Shown here: piece after piece, positions 19,965 through 42,938 of the stretch
Numbering within the stretch: position 1 is the stretch's first letter
Layout: each line of letters starts with the position of its first letter
Source of the DNA: Vreelandella malpeensis
GTDB lineage: Bacteria > Pseudomonadota > Gammaproteobacteria > Pseudomonadales > Halomonadaceae
Length of the DNA stretch: 64,000 bases
Direction: 5' to 3'
NCBI RefSeq assembly: GCF_020622355.1
Contig: NZ_WHVL01000002.1
Span: 434,001-498,000, forward strand
Notes under the pieces: generated by a model
Told to the model about the DNA's origin: nothing
The model's input: only the letters and a program-made list of their open reading frames with translations
Databases searched by the model: none
Position numbers and translations under genes: made by a program

Positions 19965-21215
19965 TTATTCGGATTCTATATTTGCCTTATCCAGACCGAA
20001 TGCCTTGTGCAGCGCGTTGACGGCCAATTCCATGTGCTTCTCGTCGATGACCACGGAAATCTTGATTTCCGAGGTGGAGACCATGCGGATGTTGACGTTC
20101 TCGTCGGCCAGCACGCGGAACATCTTGGACGCCACGCCCGCATGCGAGCGCATGCCCACGCCGACCAGCGAGACCTTGGCGATGTTGTCGTCGCCACGAA
20201 GCTCCCCGCCGCCGAGATCCGGGATCACGCTCTCTTCCAGAAGGCGCTTGGTGGCCTTGTAGTCGCCCTTGGCGACGGTGAAGGTGAAGTCGGTGTAGTC
20301 GCCGGCGGGAGCGACGTTCTGCACGATCATGTCGACTTCGATGTTGGCATCGGCGATGGGGCCGAGAATGCGCGAGGCGACACCGGGTACGTCCGGGGTA
20401 TGCAAAAGCGTCAGCTTGGCTTCGTTCTTGGTGAAGGCGATACCGGAGATCAGCGGTTCTTCCATGGAATCCTCGTCTTGGTCAGAGTCTGCAACAATCA
20501 GGGTGCCGGGGCCGTCTTGGAAGCTCGACAGCACCCGGAGAGGAACGTTGTACTTGCCGGCGAACTCCACCGCGCGGATCTGCAGCACCTTGGAGCCGAG
20601 GCTCGCAAGCTCGAGCATCTCCTCGACGGTGATGCTTTCCAGGCGCTGGGCCTTCGAGCACACCCGCGGGTCGGTGGTGTAGACACCGTCGACATCGGTG
20701 TAGATCTGGCACTCGTCGGCATTGAGCGCGGCGGCCAAAGCAACGCCGGTGGTATCCGAGCCGCCGCGGCCGAGCGTGGTGATGTTGCCGTTCTCGTCCA
20801 CGCCTTGAAAGCCCGCCACCACCACGACCTTGCCCGCGTCCAGGTCGGACTTCAGGTCATCGGTCTCGATGCGCTGGATACGCGCCTTGGTGTAGGCGCT
20901 GTCGGTGTGGATACCCACCTGGGCGCCGGTGTGGGACGTGGCGCTGACACCGAGCCGTTGAAGCGCCATGGCCAGCAGCGAAATGGTCACCTGCTCGCCG
21001 GTGGAGAGCAGCATGTCCATCTCGCGCGGCGCAGGGTCCTCGTTCAGGGCGTGAGCCATATCGGTCAAGCGGTTGGTCTCGCCGCTCATGGCGGAGACGA
21101 CCACCACTACCTGGTGACCCTGGTCGCGAAAGCCTTTCACCTTTTCCGCCACGGCCTTGATGCGGTCGACGGAACCTACCGAGGTGCCGCCGAACTTTTG
21201 TACGTATAGTGCCAT
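19965..21215 (-). CDS. lysC: Aspartate kinase (ACT-domain regulated)
   Basis: 416 residues, a monofunctional aspartokinase. The amino acid kinase domain starts with ALYVQKFGGTSVGS and contains STGEQVTISLLAMAL and GRGGSDTTGVALAAAL. Two C-terminal ACT domains (about residues 265-410) include the typical effector-site sequence FTKNEAKLTLLHTPDVPG. It phosphorylates aspartate at the entry to lysine, threonine, methionine and, in halophiles, ectoine synthesis. Located between alaS and csrA, as in pseudomonads. No lysine riboswitch is recognisable in the 100 bases upstream. Confidence 0.96.
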   Translation of the reverse strand: MALYVQKFGGTSVGSVDRIKAVAEKVKGFRDQGHQVVVVVSAMSGETNRLTDMAHALNEDPAPREMDMLLSTGEQVTISLLAMALQRLGVSATSHTGAQVGIHTDSAYTKARIQRIETDDLKSDLDAGKVVVVAGFQGVDENGNITTLGRGGSDTTGVALAAALNADECQIYTDVDGVYTTDPRVCSKAQRLESITVEEMLELASLGSKVLQIRAVEFAGKYNVPLRVLSSFQDGPGTLIVADSDQDEDSMEEPLISGIAFTKNEAKLTLLHTPDVPGVASRILGPIADANIEVDMIVQNVAPAGDYTDFTFTVAKGDYKATKRLLEESVIPDLGGGELRGDDNIAKVSLVGVGMRSHAGVASKMFRVLADENVNIRMVSTSEIKISVVIDEKHMELAVNALHKAFGLDKANIESE

Positions 21216-21304
21216 ATGCCGGTTTCCCTATGCGTTCGGAGTCAAAGGATCGATCGAGCGCGGCGAGCCCTGCAGGCCACCATGGCCCCGCCGCTTCCCG
21301 ATCG

Positions 21305-21341
21305 GATAATAAAAGGCCGATGGCACAGGATGCCATCGGCC
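21305..21341 (-). terminator. Intrinsic terminator of alaS
   Basis: Perfect 11-bp stem GGCCGATGGCA / TGCCATCGGCC (21315-21341) with a 5-base loop. Read on the minus strand it is followed by TTTTATTAT. It begins seven bases after the alaS stop codon and separates alaS from lysC. Confidence 0.88.
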
Positions 21342-21347
21342 GTCGCC

Positions 21348-23957
<2,610 letters not shown>

Positions 23958-24104
23958 AGGGGTTCCGTGGCGATAAAGCGTGATGCCCCCGGCGCTGTTG
24001 CGGCTACCTCGGGGCACGCAAAACATCCATTATAACGAAGTTGTCACGCGACTAAAGCCACGATGCATCGCGTCACGGTAAAGGAGGGCAGGCTTTGAGT
24101 GGTA

Positions 24105-24575
24105 TCAGGCGTCCCGAGGTGAGAGCGCGTGGCGGATCTGATCGAAGTCGAAGCCGCGATTGGCGAGAAAGCGCTCGCGGCGGGCGCGCTCCTTGGGGGG
24201 CAGGTTGGCCACGGACTCGCCGAAACGGCGCTGGCAGGCCTCGGCGGCGAGTTCGAACCAGTCGATGCACTCCTGGCGCTCGACCTCGGCAATAGCCGCC
24301 GCCAGCATCTCGCCGTTCACGCCGCGAAGCCTGAGCTCCTGCTTGATGCGAATGACGCCCTGGCCGCGCAGGATGCGCGTACGCACGAAACTCTCGGCAA
24401 AGCGGGTATCCGATTGAAGGCCCTGCTCCTCGAGGGCATCGAGGCAGGCCTGGATGTCGTCGGCTTCGAAGGATTTCTTGACGAGCCGATCGACAAGCTC
24501 GGCGCGGGAGTACTCGCGCCGCGCCAGAAGCTGGATCGCCACCCCGCGTGGGGTGGCGCTTTCAGTGCCGAACAT
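24105..24575 (-). CDS. recX: Regulatory protein RecX
   Basis: 156 residues made of three tandem three-helix repeats, the RecX architecture. Conserved elements include AIQLLARREYSRAEL, DTRFAESFVRTR and GVIRIKQELRLRGV. RecX binds RecA filaments and limits their growth and strand exchange. It lies 23 bases after recA on the same strand and should be cotranscribed under the LexA box at 25682, with lower expression set by the intergenic gap. Confidence 0.93.
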   Translation of the reverse strand: MFGTESATPRGVAIQLLARREYSRAELVDRLVKKSFEADDIQACLDALEEQGLQSDTRFAESFVRTRILRGQGVIRIKQELRLRGVNGEMLAAAIAEVERQECIDWFELAAEACQRRFGESVANLPPKERARRERFLANRGFDFDQIRHALSPRDA

Positions 24576-24598
24576 GGGTCACTCCGGCAAGGCGTGGC

Positions 24599-25660
<1,062 letters not shown>

Positions 25661-25681
25661 GTGAAGCTTCCTCGCGATGGA

Positions 25682-25697
25682 CTGTATAATTACCCAG
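25682..25697. promoter_or_regulatory. LexA (SOS) box of recA
   Basis: CTGTATAATTACCCAG matches CTG-N10-CAG with the preferred TATA start of the core. It lies 22 bases upstream of the recA start codon, the usual place for recA autoregulation through LexA. Confidence 0.88.
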
Positions 25698-25742
25698 TAT
25701 TATGCCAAATGTTGGCCGGTAAACAAAGCACCAACTCGCTAT

Positions 25743-26276
25743 TTATTCGTCGGGGGCGTCGTGGTCGGAGCGTGAAAGATGAAGTATCAGCGCCACCAGC
25801 GCCTCACGCACCGCCTGTTCGCGCACCGCCTGGCGATCGCCGGGGAACACGAAGCGCATCGCCTCCTGATGGGTCTCGTTACCGATGGCAAGCCACACCA
25901 GACCCACAGGCTTGTCGTCACTGCCGCCGTCCGGGCCTGCCACGCCGCTGACCGCCACGCCGAGTGTGGCGCCACTTTCGCGACACGCCCCCTTCACCAT
26001 GGCGTTGACCACCGCCTCGCTCACCGCGCCGTGGGTCTCGAGCAGCGCCTCGGGCACGCCGAGCAGCCGGGTCTTGGCGGCATTGGAGTAGGTCACCACG
26101 CCCGAGCCGAAGTAGCCGGAGCTTCCGGGTGCGGCGGTGATCGCCGAGGCAATGCCGCCGCCAGTGCAGGATTCGGCGGTGGTCAGCGCCACGCCGCGCG
26201 CAAGGCACAGTTTGCCCAGCCGCCGGGACAAAAGCGCCAGATCGAGATTTTTCAGGCCAGAGGCGCCGTTCGGCAT
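25743..26276 (-). CDS. pncC: Nicotinamide-nucleotide amidohydrolase PncC (CinA C-terminal domain)
   Basis: 177 residues, the stand-alone CinA C-terminal domain. Contains LTTAESCTGGGIASAIT with the catalytic Ser36, GSGVVTYSNAAKTRLLGV, and the SGVAGPDGGSDDKPVG loop. It hydrolyses NMN to nicotinate mononucleotide in the pyridine nucleotide salvage cycle. Sits between recA (same strand, 82 bases) and divergent mutS, the usual recA-pncC-mutS neighbourhood. It lacks the COG1058 N-terminal half of full-length CinA. Confidence 0.93.
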   Translation of the reverse strand: MPNGASGLKNLDLALLSRRLGKLCLARGVALTTAESCTGGGIASAITAAPGSSGYFGSGVVTYSNAAKTRLLGVPEALLETHGAVSEAVVNAMVKGACRESGATLGVAVSGVAGPDGGSDDKPVGLVWLAIGNETHQEAMRFVFPGDRQAVREQAVREALVALILHLSRSDHDAPDE

Positions 26277-26396
26277 GCAGACTCCTTCATGTAGGTACTC
26301 AGTTCAGCGTAGAATACTGCGTTTCACTTGCCCATAGAACTCGAACACCGGCCAAGGTGCAAACGCTGCCCCGGGCCACACTCGATCAGGACGCCC

Positions 26397-28964
26397 ATGT
26401 CACAAAGCCCCGCGCACACGCCCATGATGGCGCAATATCTGAAGATCAAACGCGACCACCCCGAGGTACTGCTGTTCTACCGGATGGGGGATTTCTACGA
26501 GCTTTTCTTCGACGATGCCAAGCGCGCCGCGAGGCTTCTGGACATCACGCTGACCGCCCGGGGCCAGAGCGGCGGCAAGCCGATCCCCATGGCCGGCGTG
26601 CCCTACCACAGTGCCGAGGGCTATCTCGCCCGGCTGGTGGCTGCCGGCGAGTCGGTGGCGATCTGCGAGCAGATCGGCGATCCGGCCACCAGCAAGGGCC
26701 CGGTGGAGCGCCAGGTAGTGCGCATCGTCACCCCGGGCACGCTGCACGACGAAGCACTGCTCGACGCCCGACGCGACAACGTGCTGGTCGCCCTCGCCCC
26801 GGGCCGCGAGCGCTTCGGCCTGGCGTGGCTCGAGCTCGCCAGCGGGCGCTTCAACGTGCTCGAGGTCGAAAGCGAAGCGGAAATGCTCGCTGAGCTTACC
26901 CGCCTGGCACCGGCGGAGCTGCTGGTACCGGAAAACCTCACCCTGCCCGAGCCCTGGGCGCAAAAGCGCACGCTGCGCCGTCAGGGCGAGTGGCTGTTCG
27001 ATCTCGAGAGCGCCACGCGCAGCCTGTGCGATCAGTTCGAGGTGCAGGATCTGCGCGGCTTCGGCTGCGCTCACCTCACCAGCGCACTCATCGCCGCCGG
27101 CGTGCTGATCGACTACGCCCGGGACACCCAGCGCTCGCGCCTGCCCCACGTCACCGCGATTACGGTGGAGAACCGCGACGACGCGGTGGTGATCGATGCT
27201 GCCAGCCGGCGCAACCTCGAGATCGACATCAACCTCGGCGGCACCGCCGACAATACCCTGGCGAGCGTGCTCGACACCTGCGCGACCCCCATGGGCTCAC
27301 GACTTCTGAAGCGCTGGCTCAACCGCCCGCTGCGCCAGACCGAGATCGTCCAGGCGCGTCAGGCGGGCGTGGCACTCTTGACCCTCGACAGCGCCTATCT
27401 GGGCTTTCGCGAGGCGCTCGGCGAGCTTGGCGACATCGAGCGCATCCTGGCGCGAGTGGCTCTCTACAGCGCCCGCCCGCGCGACCTGGCCAAGCTGCGT
27501 GACGCGCTGAACGCCCTGCCCGCGCTCCAGGCGCTGCTCGAGAACGTCGAGAGCGGCAGCGCCATCGATGCCCTCAAGCCGCACATTCGCCCCTACCCGG
27601 AAATGGCGGACACCCTGAGCCGGGCGATCGTCGACAACCCGCCGGTGGTGATCCGCGACGGCGGCGTGATTGCCGAAGGTTACGACGCCGAGCTCGACGA
27701 GCACCGGGGCCTGGCTGAAAACGCCGGTCACTATCTGGTCGAGCTCGAGCGGCGCGAGCGCGAGCGCACCGGGCTTGCCAACCTGAAGGTTGGCTACAAC
27801 CGCGTGCATGGCTACTTCATCGAGCTGCCCCGGGCCCAGGCCCAGCAGGCGCCGGCGGAGTACATCCGCCGGCAGACGCTGAAAAACGCCGAGCGCTTCA
27901 TCATTCCCGAGCTCAAGGAATTCGAGGACAAGGCGCTGTCGGCGAAATCCCGAGCGTTGTCGCGCGAGAAGTGGCTCTACGAGCGGCTTCTGGGCAGCCT
28001 CAACGGGATTCTGGGCGAGCTTCAGGGCACGTCTCAGGCGCTTTCCGAGCTCGACGTGCTGTGCGCCTTCGCCGAGCGCGCCGAGGCGCTGGACTGGGTG
28101 CGCCCGACGCTCACCACCGACACCGGCATCCACGTGATGGCCGGGCGTCATCCGGTGGTCGAGCACGTCAGCCACACGCCCTTCGTGCCCAACGACATCG
28201 AACTCTCGCCCAGGCGCCACATGCTGGTGATCACCGGCCCCAACATGGGCGGTAAATCGACCTACATGCGCCAGACCGCGCTGATCGCCCTGCTCGCCCA
28301 CAGCGGTAGCTTCGTACCGGCACAACAGGCCGAGATCGGCCCGCTCGATCGCATCTTCACCCGCATCGGCTCCTCGGACGATCTGGCCGGCGGGCGCTCC
28401 ACCTTCATGGTGGAGATGACCGAGACCGCCAACATCCTGCATAACGCGACCGAGCAGAGCCTGGTGCTGATGGACGAGATCGGCCGCGGCACCAGCACCT
28501 TCGACGGGCTATCATTGGCCTGGGCCAGCGCCGAGCACCTGGCCGGCACCCGTGCGCTGACGCTGTTCGCCACCCACTACTTCGAGATGACGGCCCTGGC
28601 CGAGCACGGCGACGGCGTGGCGAACATCCACCTGACGGCCACCGAGCACGGCGACGGTATCGTTTTCATGCACCGCATCGAGGACGGCCCGGCGAGCCAG
28701 AGCTACGGGCTTCAGGTTGCCCAGCTCGCCGGCGTCCCCGGCGGCGTCATCGCTCGTGCTCGCGAGAAGCTGGTGACGCTGGAGCAGCGCGATGTCGACG
28801 AGCAGCAGCGCCTGCCGACTGCGCCGGCGGCACCGCTGCAGAACGACCTGTTCGCCAGCGGCCCGCATCCGGTGGTGGAGGCTCTTTCCACCTTGGAGGT
28901 GGACGAGCTGTCACCTCGCGAGGCGCTCACGCTGCTCTACCGGTGGCGCGACGAGCTCTTGTGA
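26397..28964 (+). CDS. mutS: DNA mismatch repair protein MutS
   Basis: 855 residues. The mismatch-reading motif GDFYELF (F33, E35) near the N-terminus is followed by connector, lever and clamp domains. The ATPase has Walker [10 protein letters not shown] (from Gly614, Lys620), [12 protein letters not shown] and the ATHYFEMT switch region. The C-terminal tail should form the tetramerisation element. The start at 26397 is preceded by AGGA; in-frame residues upstream of it are not conserved. Divergent from pncC. Confidence 0.98.
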   Translation: MSQSPAHTPMMAQYLKIKRDHPEVLLFYRMGDFYELFFDDAKRAARLLDITLTARGQSGGKPIPMAGVPYHSAEGYLARLVAAGESVAICEQIGDPATSKGPVERQVVRIVTPGTLHDEALLDARRDNVLVALAPGRERFGLAWLELASGRFNVLEVESEAEMLAELTRLAPAELLVPENLTLPEPWAQKRTLRRQGEWLFDLESATRSLCDQFEVQDLRGFGCAHLTSALIAAGVLIDYARDTQRSRLPHVTAITVENRDDAVVIDAASRRNLEIDINLGGTADNTLASVLDTCATPMGSRLLKRWLNRPLRQTEIVQARQAGVALLTLDSAYLGFREALGELGDIERILARVALYSARPRDLAKLRDALNALPALQALLENVESGSAIDALKPHIRPYPEMADTLSRAIVDNPPVVIRDGGVIAEGYDAELDEHRGLAENAGHYLVELERRERERTGLANLKVGYNRVHGYFIELPRAQAQQAPAEYIRRQTLKNAERFIIPELKEFEDKALSAKSRALSREKWLYERLLGSLNGILGELQGTSQALSELDVLCAFAERAEALDWVRPTLTTDTGIHVMAGRHPVVEHVSHTPFVPNDIELSPRRHMLVITGPNMGGKSTYMRQTALIALLAHSGSFVPAQQAEIGPLDRIFTRIGSSDDLAGGRSTFMVEMTETANILHNATEQSLVLMDEIGRGTSTFDGLSLAWASAEHLAGTRALTLFATHYFEMTALAEHGDGVANIHLTATEHGDGIVFMHRIEDGPASQSYGLQVAQLAGVPGGVIARAREKLVTLEQRDVDEQQRLPTAPAAPLQNDLFASGPHPVVEALSTLEVDELSPREALTLLYRWRDELL

Positions 28965-29118
28965 GGGGCGAGTTCGCGCTTGCCGCCGCAAGGCGCCGCC
29001 TCTAGAATACTCGCCATGCGCTTTATCTTATAAAAACTGGTTAGCTTATAACCATACGCGATTAGCAATCATTTACGACTACCGTGGCCGCCGGCGGCCA
29101 GGCAAGAGGATCCAACCG

Positions 29119-29442
29119 ATGACGTTCGTCGTTACCGAAAACTGCATCCAGTGCAAATACACCGACTGCGTGGAAGTCTGCCCGGTCGACTGCTTCTACG
29201 AAGGCCCGAACTTCCTGGTCATCCACCCGGACGAGTGCATCGACTGCGCGCTGTGCGAGCCGGAGTGCCCCGCCGAGGCGATATTCTCCGAAGACGAGTT
29301 GCCGGACGGCCAGCAGCAGTTCATCGAGATCAACGCCGAGCTTGCCGAAGTGTGGCCCAACATCAACGAGAAGAAGGACGCCCTGCCGGACGCCGAGGAG
29401 TGGGACGGCAAGAGCGGCAAGCTCGAGAAGCTCGAACGCTGA
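29119..29442 (+). CDS. fdxA: 7Fe ferredoxin FdxA
   Basis: 107 residues, very close to Azotobacter Fd[18 protein letters not shown] and [12 protein letters not shown] give the ligands of one [3Fe-4S] and one [4Fe-4S] cluster (Cys9, 17, 21, 40, 43, 46, 50), with the free Cys25 next to the second cluster. A low-potential electron carrier, often linked to redox stress responses. Between mutS and tcyP; in pseudomonads fdxA is the neighbour of the regulatory RNA gene rsmZ. A 154-base leader separates it from mutS, suggesting its own promoter. Confidence 0.96.
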   Translation: MTFVVTENCIQCKYTDCVEVCPVDCFYEGPNFLVIHPDECIDCALCEPECPAEAIFSEDELPDGQQQFIEINAELAEVWPNINEKKDALPDAEEWDGKSGKLEKLER

Positions 29443-29460
29443 ACCACGACGCACACACGA

Positions 29461-29486
29461 AAAAGCCACCCGCGGGTGGCTTTTTT
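29461..29486. terminator. Bidirectional intrinsic terminator between fdxA and tcyP
   Basis: Stem AAAAGCCACC / GGTGGCTTTT with CGCG loop, T-run on the plus strand (29481-29486) and A-run on the other side. It serves fdxA and the convergent tcyP, whose stop is at 29508. Confidence 0.92.
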
Positions 29487-29507
29487 CATGGCATGAAAAC
29501 GTGCCGG

Positions 29508-30902
29508 CTAGACGCTTCGCGGCTCACCCAGCTCGTCGGACTCGGCGGCGAAGACCGTCGCGTCATGCTGGCCCAGCAGCCGGCTGGTCACCGTGCCGGC
29601 GGTCATCGAGCCGTTGACGTTGATCGCCGTGCGGCCCATGTCGATCAGCGGCTCGATGGAGATCAGAAGCCCGGCCAGCGCAATGGGAAGATCGAGCGTG
29701 GAGAGCACGATGATCGCCGCGAAGGTCGCCCCGCCACCCACGCCTGCAATGCCGAAAGAGGCCAACGTCACCACTAGCACCAGGGTCGCCAGGAACTCGA
29801 AGGAGAGCGGATCGATGCCCACGGTGGGCGCGATCATCATGGCGAGCATTGCCGGATACAGCCCCGCGCAGCCGTTCTGGCCGATGGTGGCGCCGAAGGA
29901 AGCGGCGAAGTTGGCGATCGCCGGCGGCACGCCGATGCGATCTACCTGGGCTTCGATGTTGAGCGGGATGGTCGCCGCACTCGAGCGCGAGGTGAACGCG
30001 AACGTCAGCACCGGCCACACCTTCTTGAAGTAGCGCAGCGGATTGACGCCGGCCCCGGAGAGAAACAGCGCGTGCATCACCAGGATCAGCGCCAGGCCGA
30101 TATATGAGGCGACCACGAAACCGAGAAGACCGAGGATGTCATCGAGGTTCGAGGTGGCCACCACCTTCGCCATCAGCGCCAGAACGCCGTAAGGGGTCAG
30201 GCGAATCACCATGCGCACCAGACGCATGATCCACTTCTGTACCACGTCGATACCATCGATCAGTTTGTCGCCGAGGACGGGGTTCTCGCGCTTGATGCCC
30301 AGCGCCGCCATGCCCAGAAAAGCCGCGAAAATCACCACGCTGATGATCGAGGTGGGGCGAGCGCCGGCCAGGTCCTGGAAGGGGTTGCTGGGAATGAACG
30401 ACAGCAGCAGCTGGGGCACGGTCAGATCCGCCACCTGGGCGCTGCGCTCGATGATGTCCTGGCCGCGCTCGAGCTCGCGCGCACCCTGGACGAGTCCCTC
30501 GGCGGAAAGGCCGAACAGCTGGGTCATGCCGATGCCGATGATCGCCGAGATCGCCGTGGTGATCATCAGAAGCCCCAGCACGCCGACGCTGATCTTGCCC
30601 AGGGCGCTGGCATCATGCAGCCGGGTGACCGCCGAGAGGATCGTCACCAGTACCAGCGGCATGATGATCATCTTCAAGAGCTGCACATAGCCGCCGCCGA
30701 CCAGATTGACCCAGTCGATGGTGCCGGTGAGCGTCGCCGTGTCGTCGGCGTAGAGGGCCTGCAGCAGGGCACCGAGCACTACCCCGACCACAAGGCCCGC
30801 CAGCACCACCCGGGACAAGCTGGCGCCGCTTCGCTGCCAGCGCGCGAGCGCCACGATGGCGAGCGCGAAAATCAATACATTAATGGCTACTAACCAGGGC
30901 AT
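29508..30902 (-). CDS. tcyP: L-cystine transporter TcyP (YdjN-like), dicarboxylate/amino acid:cation symporter family
   Basis: 464 residues, DAACS (SLC1-type) fold. I recognise strong resemblance to E. coli YdjN/TcyP along the whole length: [47 protein letters not shown], the HP1 serine loop [33 protein letters not shown] and the ion site [19 protein letters not shown]. Imports cystine with cation coupling. It lies between fdxA and the candidate Csr-type RNA, apparently inserted in a neighbourhood where pseudomonads have rsmZ directly beside fdxA. No sulphur-control site is recognisable upstream. Confidence 0.9.
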   Translation of the reverse strand: MPWLVAINVLIFALAIVALARWQRSGASLSRVVLAGLVVGVVLGALLQALYADDTATLTGTIDWVNLVGGGYVQLLKMIIMPLVLVTILSAVTRLHDASALGKISVGVLGLLMITTAISAIIGIGMTQLFGLSAEGLVQGARELERGQDIIERSAQVADLTVPQLLLSFIPSNPFQDLAGARPTSIISVVIFAAFLGMAALGIKRENPVLGDKLIDGIDVVQKWIMRLVRMVIRLTPYGVLALMAKVVATSNLDDILGLLGFVVASYIGLALILVMHALFLSGAGVNPLRYFKKVWPVLTFAFTSRSSAATIPLNIEAQVDRIGVPPAIANFAASFGATIGQNGCAGLYPAMLAMMIAPTVGIDPLSFEFLATLVLVVTLASFGIAGVGGGATFAAIIVLSTLDLPIALAGLLISIEPLIDMGRTAINVNGSMTAGTVTSRLLGQHDATVFAAESDELGEPRSV

Positions 30903-30929
30903 GGAAACCGTCTCCTAGTGGCAAACAGC

Positions 30930-30947
30930 GGCACTGAAGCCAGTGCC
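30930..30947 (-). other. Small hairpin in the tcyP leader
   Basis: Perfect 7-bp stem GGCACTG / CAGTGCC with AAGC loop, ending 28 bases before the tcyP start codon. It could be an operator half-site pair or an RNA structure near the ribosome-binding site. A second small palindrome, GGCTAT / ATAGCC, lies just upstream (30955-30970). Confidence 0.4.
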
Positions 30948-31064
30948 ACGGACAGGCTATGTAGATAGCCCGCTAATCCAGGCGCGTCATGGTAAGTAAT
31001 AGTGGAAAGGAATAACAATGCATTTTACTTATAACCAACTGAAAGTTTTCGTATCGACGAGCAT

Positions 31065-31090
31065 AAAAAAAGGCGACCCGTAGGTCGCCC
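31065..31090 (-). terminator. Intrinsic terminator of the candidate sRNA
   Basis: Stem GGCGACC / GGTCGCC (31072-31089) with a short loop, followed on the minus strand by seven T residues (31065-31071). It has no protein gene directly upstream, which itself points to a non-coding transcript ending here. Confidence 0.88.
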
Positions 31091-31255
31091 GCTCCAAGCA
31101 CTTCCTCTGACCACTCCCTGTGTCATACCTCCTGGGTGACCTTCCCTGCCGGGGCCAAAATCACTTCATCGCCCGGCGCACCCTGACATCACTCTCTTCT
31201 GCCTAAAGCATCCTTGCCTCCCCTAGTCCTTGGGGCAGTGTGACAGAGATTGCCG
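31065..31255 (-). ncRNA. Candidate Csr/Rsm-type small RNA (CsrA-sequestering, RsmZ-like)
   Basis: About 190 nt between eno and tcyP with no coding potential but eight GGA motifs on the minus strand; a ninth, in CTGGAG, lies just upstream. Several sit in the loops of small hairpins: CCCC-AAGGACTA-GGGG (31220-31235), GCA-AGGA-TGC, ACC-CAGGA-GGT and CAC-AGGGA-GTG. It ends at an intrinsic terminator (31065-31090). Two GacA/UvrY-type boxes lie upstream at 31403-31442. GGA-in-loop repeats, a terminator and GacA boxes are the known layout of RsmX/Y/Z and CsrB/C, which titrate CsrA; csrA is at 19576. The 5' end is not resolved; a longer RNA starting near 31310-31330 would include the hairpin at 31280-31309. 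No covariance model was run. Confidence 0.75.
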
Positions 31256-31279
31256 TTTTGGCAAAAAGCTCCAGGAGTG

Positions 31280-31309
31280 CGAAGGGCGAGCCTTTCGGCT
31301 CACCCTTCG
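31280..31309 (-). other. 13-bp GAAA-tetraloop hairpin between the GacA boxes and the GGA-rich core
   Basis: Read on the minus strand, CGAAGGGTGAGCC and GGCTCGCCCTTCG pair over 13 positions (one G-U) around a GAAA tetraloop. Immediately after comes CTCC-T-GGAG and then a T5 run. It is either the eno terminator, with a poorly placed U-tract, or the 5' stabilising domain of the sRNA. Confidence 0.6.
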
Positions 31310-31402
31310 ATACAGCATGGCTTTAAAATCAAAAACTTGAGTTTTAATTAGAGGTAAAATCCGTCTTGAATTACCGTTTCCAGAGCGATTTTCCTCGCCT
31401 CA

Positions 31403-31420
31403 AGTAAGAGATGTCTTACA
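31403..31420. promoter_or_regulatory. GacA/UvrY-type box A
   Basis: On the minus strand TGTAAGACATCTCTTACT, matching the GacA upstream activating sequence TGTAAG-N6-CTTACA at 11 of 12 defined positions. It lies in the eno-sRNA gap, about 150 bases upstream of the GGA-rich core. Confidence 0.75.
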
Positions 31421-31424
31421 TTTT

Positions 31425-31442
31425 TTTAAGCGATTGCTTACA
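31425..31442. promoter_or_regulatory. GacA/UvrY-type box B
   Basis: On the minus strand TGTAAGCAATCGCTTAAA, matching TGTAAG-N6-CTTACA at 10 of 12 positions. It is 22 bases (about two helical turns) from box A on the same face of the DNA and begins four bases beyond the eno stop codon. Confidence 0.65.
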
Positions 31443-31446
31443 CGGG

Positions 31447-32760
<1,314 letters not shown>

Positions 32761-32834
32761 CTACTACGTGCGATCCAATGAATGACGGCGTTTCCCGTGG
32801 GCACCGCTCATGGTCGGTGCCGCCTTGCCGGTGT

Positions 32835-35372
<2,538 letters not shown>

Positions 35373-35501
35373 TCAAGGGGTGTTGCAGAAAGCCACACCA
35401 GGATGGGACGACAGAATAGCAGAGTACGCCTTTGGGCTCAATTGAACTGCCCGGCGGGCGGCAGCGGGAAGAGCGCCTGGCGCGCCCTCCCCGCCTGCGC
35501 G

Positions 35502-41393
<5,892 letters not shown>

Positions 41394-41837
41394 GGGCGTG
41401 CCTCTAGTCAAGGTATTTTACTGGCAGCATCATTATGCTTTAATGGCGGGTTTTCTTTTTATTTATCGGCTCATTTCCCGCTCGAGGCTCTCGCCCTCAT
41501 GGCGTCGCTGCCCGTTCAAAATGGCCGCTCAGCATAGCCATTTGCCCCCTGCCAGCGCAATCGTCGCGCCGCACGAAACCTTCTAAAATCCTTGTCAAAT
41601 CCTGCATTTGCGCTTTGGTTACGTAAAAAAACATAGATGCGTCAACCACTTAAAAAGTGAACACTGTTCGATCACATCGTCACTACAGAGACATAGACTT
41701 TAGTCTAACATCATCTTAAAAATCCATGCCGATAGCGTATATGCCATACCGATTACTGCATGCAGGCGCCTTTCATGCCCCTGAAACGACGCTACCCGCC
41801 ATCAGGCGGGTAACGTTGCGGGAATGCAGAAGCTGTT
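41394..41837. promoter_or_regulatory. gltB leader / aroB downstream region
   Basis: 444 bases without a gene, AT-rich in its centre (about 41580-41730). It must hold the gltBD promoter, read on the minus strand. Small palindromes visible: GCATCATTATGC (about 41427-41438), CACTT-AAA-AAGTG near 41650 and AGACT-TT-AGTCT (about 41695-41706). No ribosomal leader or riboswitch fold is recognised. In pseudomonads a SPOR-domain gene lies between aroB and gltB; nothing similar is coded here. Confidence 0.5.
41793..41812 (-). other. Hairpin after aroB
   Basis: Stem TACCCGCC / GGCGGGTA with ATCA loop, 26 bases beyond the aroB stop. It has no U-tract on either strand, so it may stabilise the 3' end of the pil-aro transcript rather than terminate it. 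Confidence 0.45.
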
Positions 41838-42938
41838 TCAGCGGCGCGGGTAGTCGTCGAGCAGCGCGTCGAGTATGGCCGGCGGCGTCTGGTCGTCGAT
41901 CACCGCCTCACCGATGGCCGCGAGCAGAATCAGGCGCAGCCTTGCATTGACGTTCTTCTTGTCCAGGCGCATGCGAACGAGAAAATCCTCGCGGCTCATG
42001 TTGGCAGGCGCGGCCAGCGGCAGCCCGGCGCTTTCGATCACCGCTCTTGTGCGCGCAAGGGCCGACACATCGATCATGCCGAGCTTACAAGAGAGCGCGG
42101 CGGCCATCGCCATGCCGGCACCCACCGCCTCGCCATGCAGCCAGTTGCCGTAACCCTGATGCGCCTCGATGGCATGGCCGAAGGTGTGCCCCAGGTTCAA
42201 GAGCGCGCGTACGCCCTGCTCGGTCTCATCCTCGGCGACGATATCGGCCTTGATTCGGCAGCTCACGGCGATCGCCTCGCTGACCGCCTCGGCATCGATG
42301 CAGCGCAGCGCGGTCATGTTGTTCTCGAGCCAGCCAAGAAACGCCTCGTCGCGAATCAGGCCGTACTTGATCACCTCGGCCAGACCTGCCGAGAGCTCGC
42401 GGGCGGGCAGCGTCTTCAGGGTGTCGGTATCGATCAGCACGGCCTTGGGCTGATGGAAGGCGCCGATCATGTTCTTGCCCAACGGATGGTTGACGCCGGT
42501 CTTTCCGCCCACCGAGGAGTCGACCTGGGAGAGCAGCGTGGTGGGTACCTGGATAAACGCCACACCGCGCTGGTAGGCAGCGGCGGCAAAGCCGACCATG
42601 TCGCCGATCACGCCGCCCCCGAGCGCGACCAGCGTGCAGCGGCGGTTGAAGCCGGCACCGAGCAGCGCGTCCCAGATGCGCTCGACCTGCTCGAGGTTCT
42701 TGTACATCTCGCCGTCGGGCAGCACCAGCGTGCGCACATCCAGACTTTCGGGCAGCCCCGCGCGCAGCGCGTCGAGATACAGCGGTGCCACGCTCTCGTT
42801 GGTGACGATCATCACCTGGCTGCCCGCCAGGTAAGGTGTCAGGGCATCCGGACGGCGCATCACGCCGGCGCCGATGTGAATGGGATAGCTGCGCTCTCCG
42901 AGCGCGACGTTCAGGGTGCGCGTGGCGCTTGCGGTCAT
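41838..42938 (-). CDS. aroB: 3-dehydroquinate synthase
   Basis: 366 residues. NAD+- and metal-dependent cyclisation of DAHP, second step of the shikimate pathway. Conserved: [48 protein letters not shown], the zinc-ligand Glu in [11 protein letters not shown] and His residues in [12 protein letters not shown] and GEAVGAGM. The start at 42938 overlaps the aroK stop by four bases. Last gene of the pilMNOPQ-aroKB transcription unit. Confidence 0.98.
   Translation of the reverse strand: MTASATRTLNVALGERSYPIHIGAGVMRRPDALTPYLAGSQVMIVTNESVAPLYLDALRAGLPESLDVRTLVLPDGEMYKNLEQVERIWDALLGAGFNRRCTLVALGGGVIGDMVGFAAAAYQRGVAFIQVPTTLLSQVDSSVGGKTGVNHPLGKNMIGAFHQPKAVLIDTDTLKTLPARELSAGLAEVIKYGLIRDEAFLGWLENNMTALRCIDAEAVSEAIAVSCRIKADIVAEDETEQGVRALLNLGHTFGHAIEAHQGYGNWLHGEAVGAGMAMAAALSCKLGMIDVSALARTRAVIESAGLPLAAPANMSREDFLVRMRLDKKNVNARLRLILLAAIGEAVIDDQTPPAILDALLDDYPRR

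Noticed and set aside
41793-41812. Hairpin after aroB as an intrinsic terminator
   Set aside because: The stem is good but no U-tract follows on either strand, so I list it only as a hairpin.
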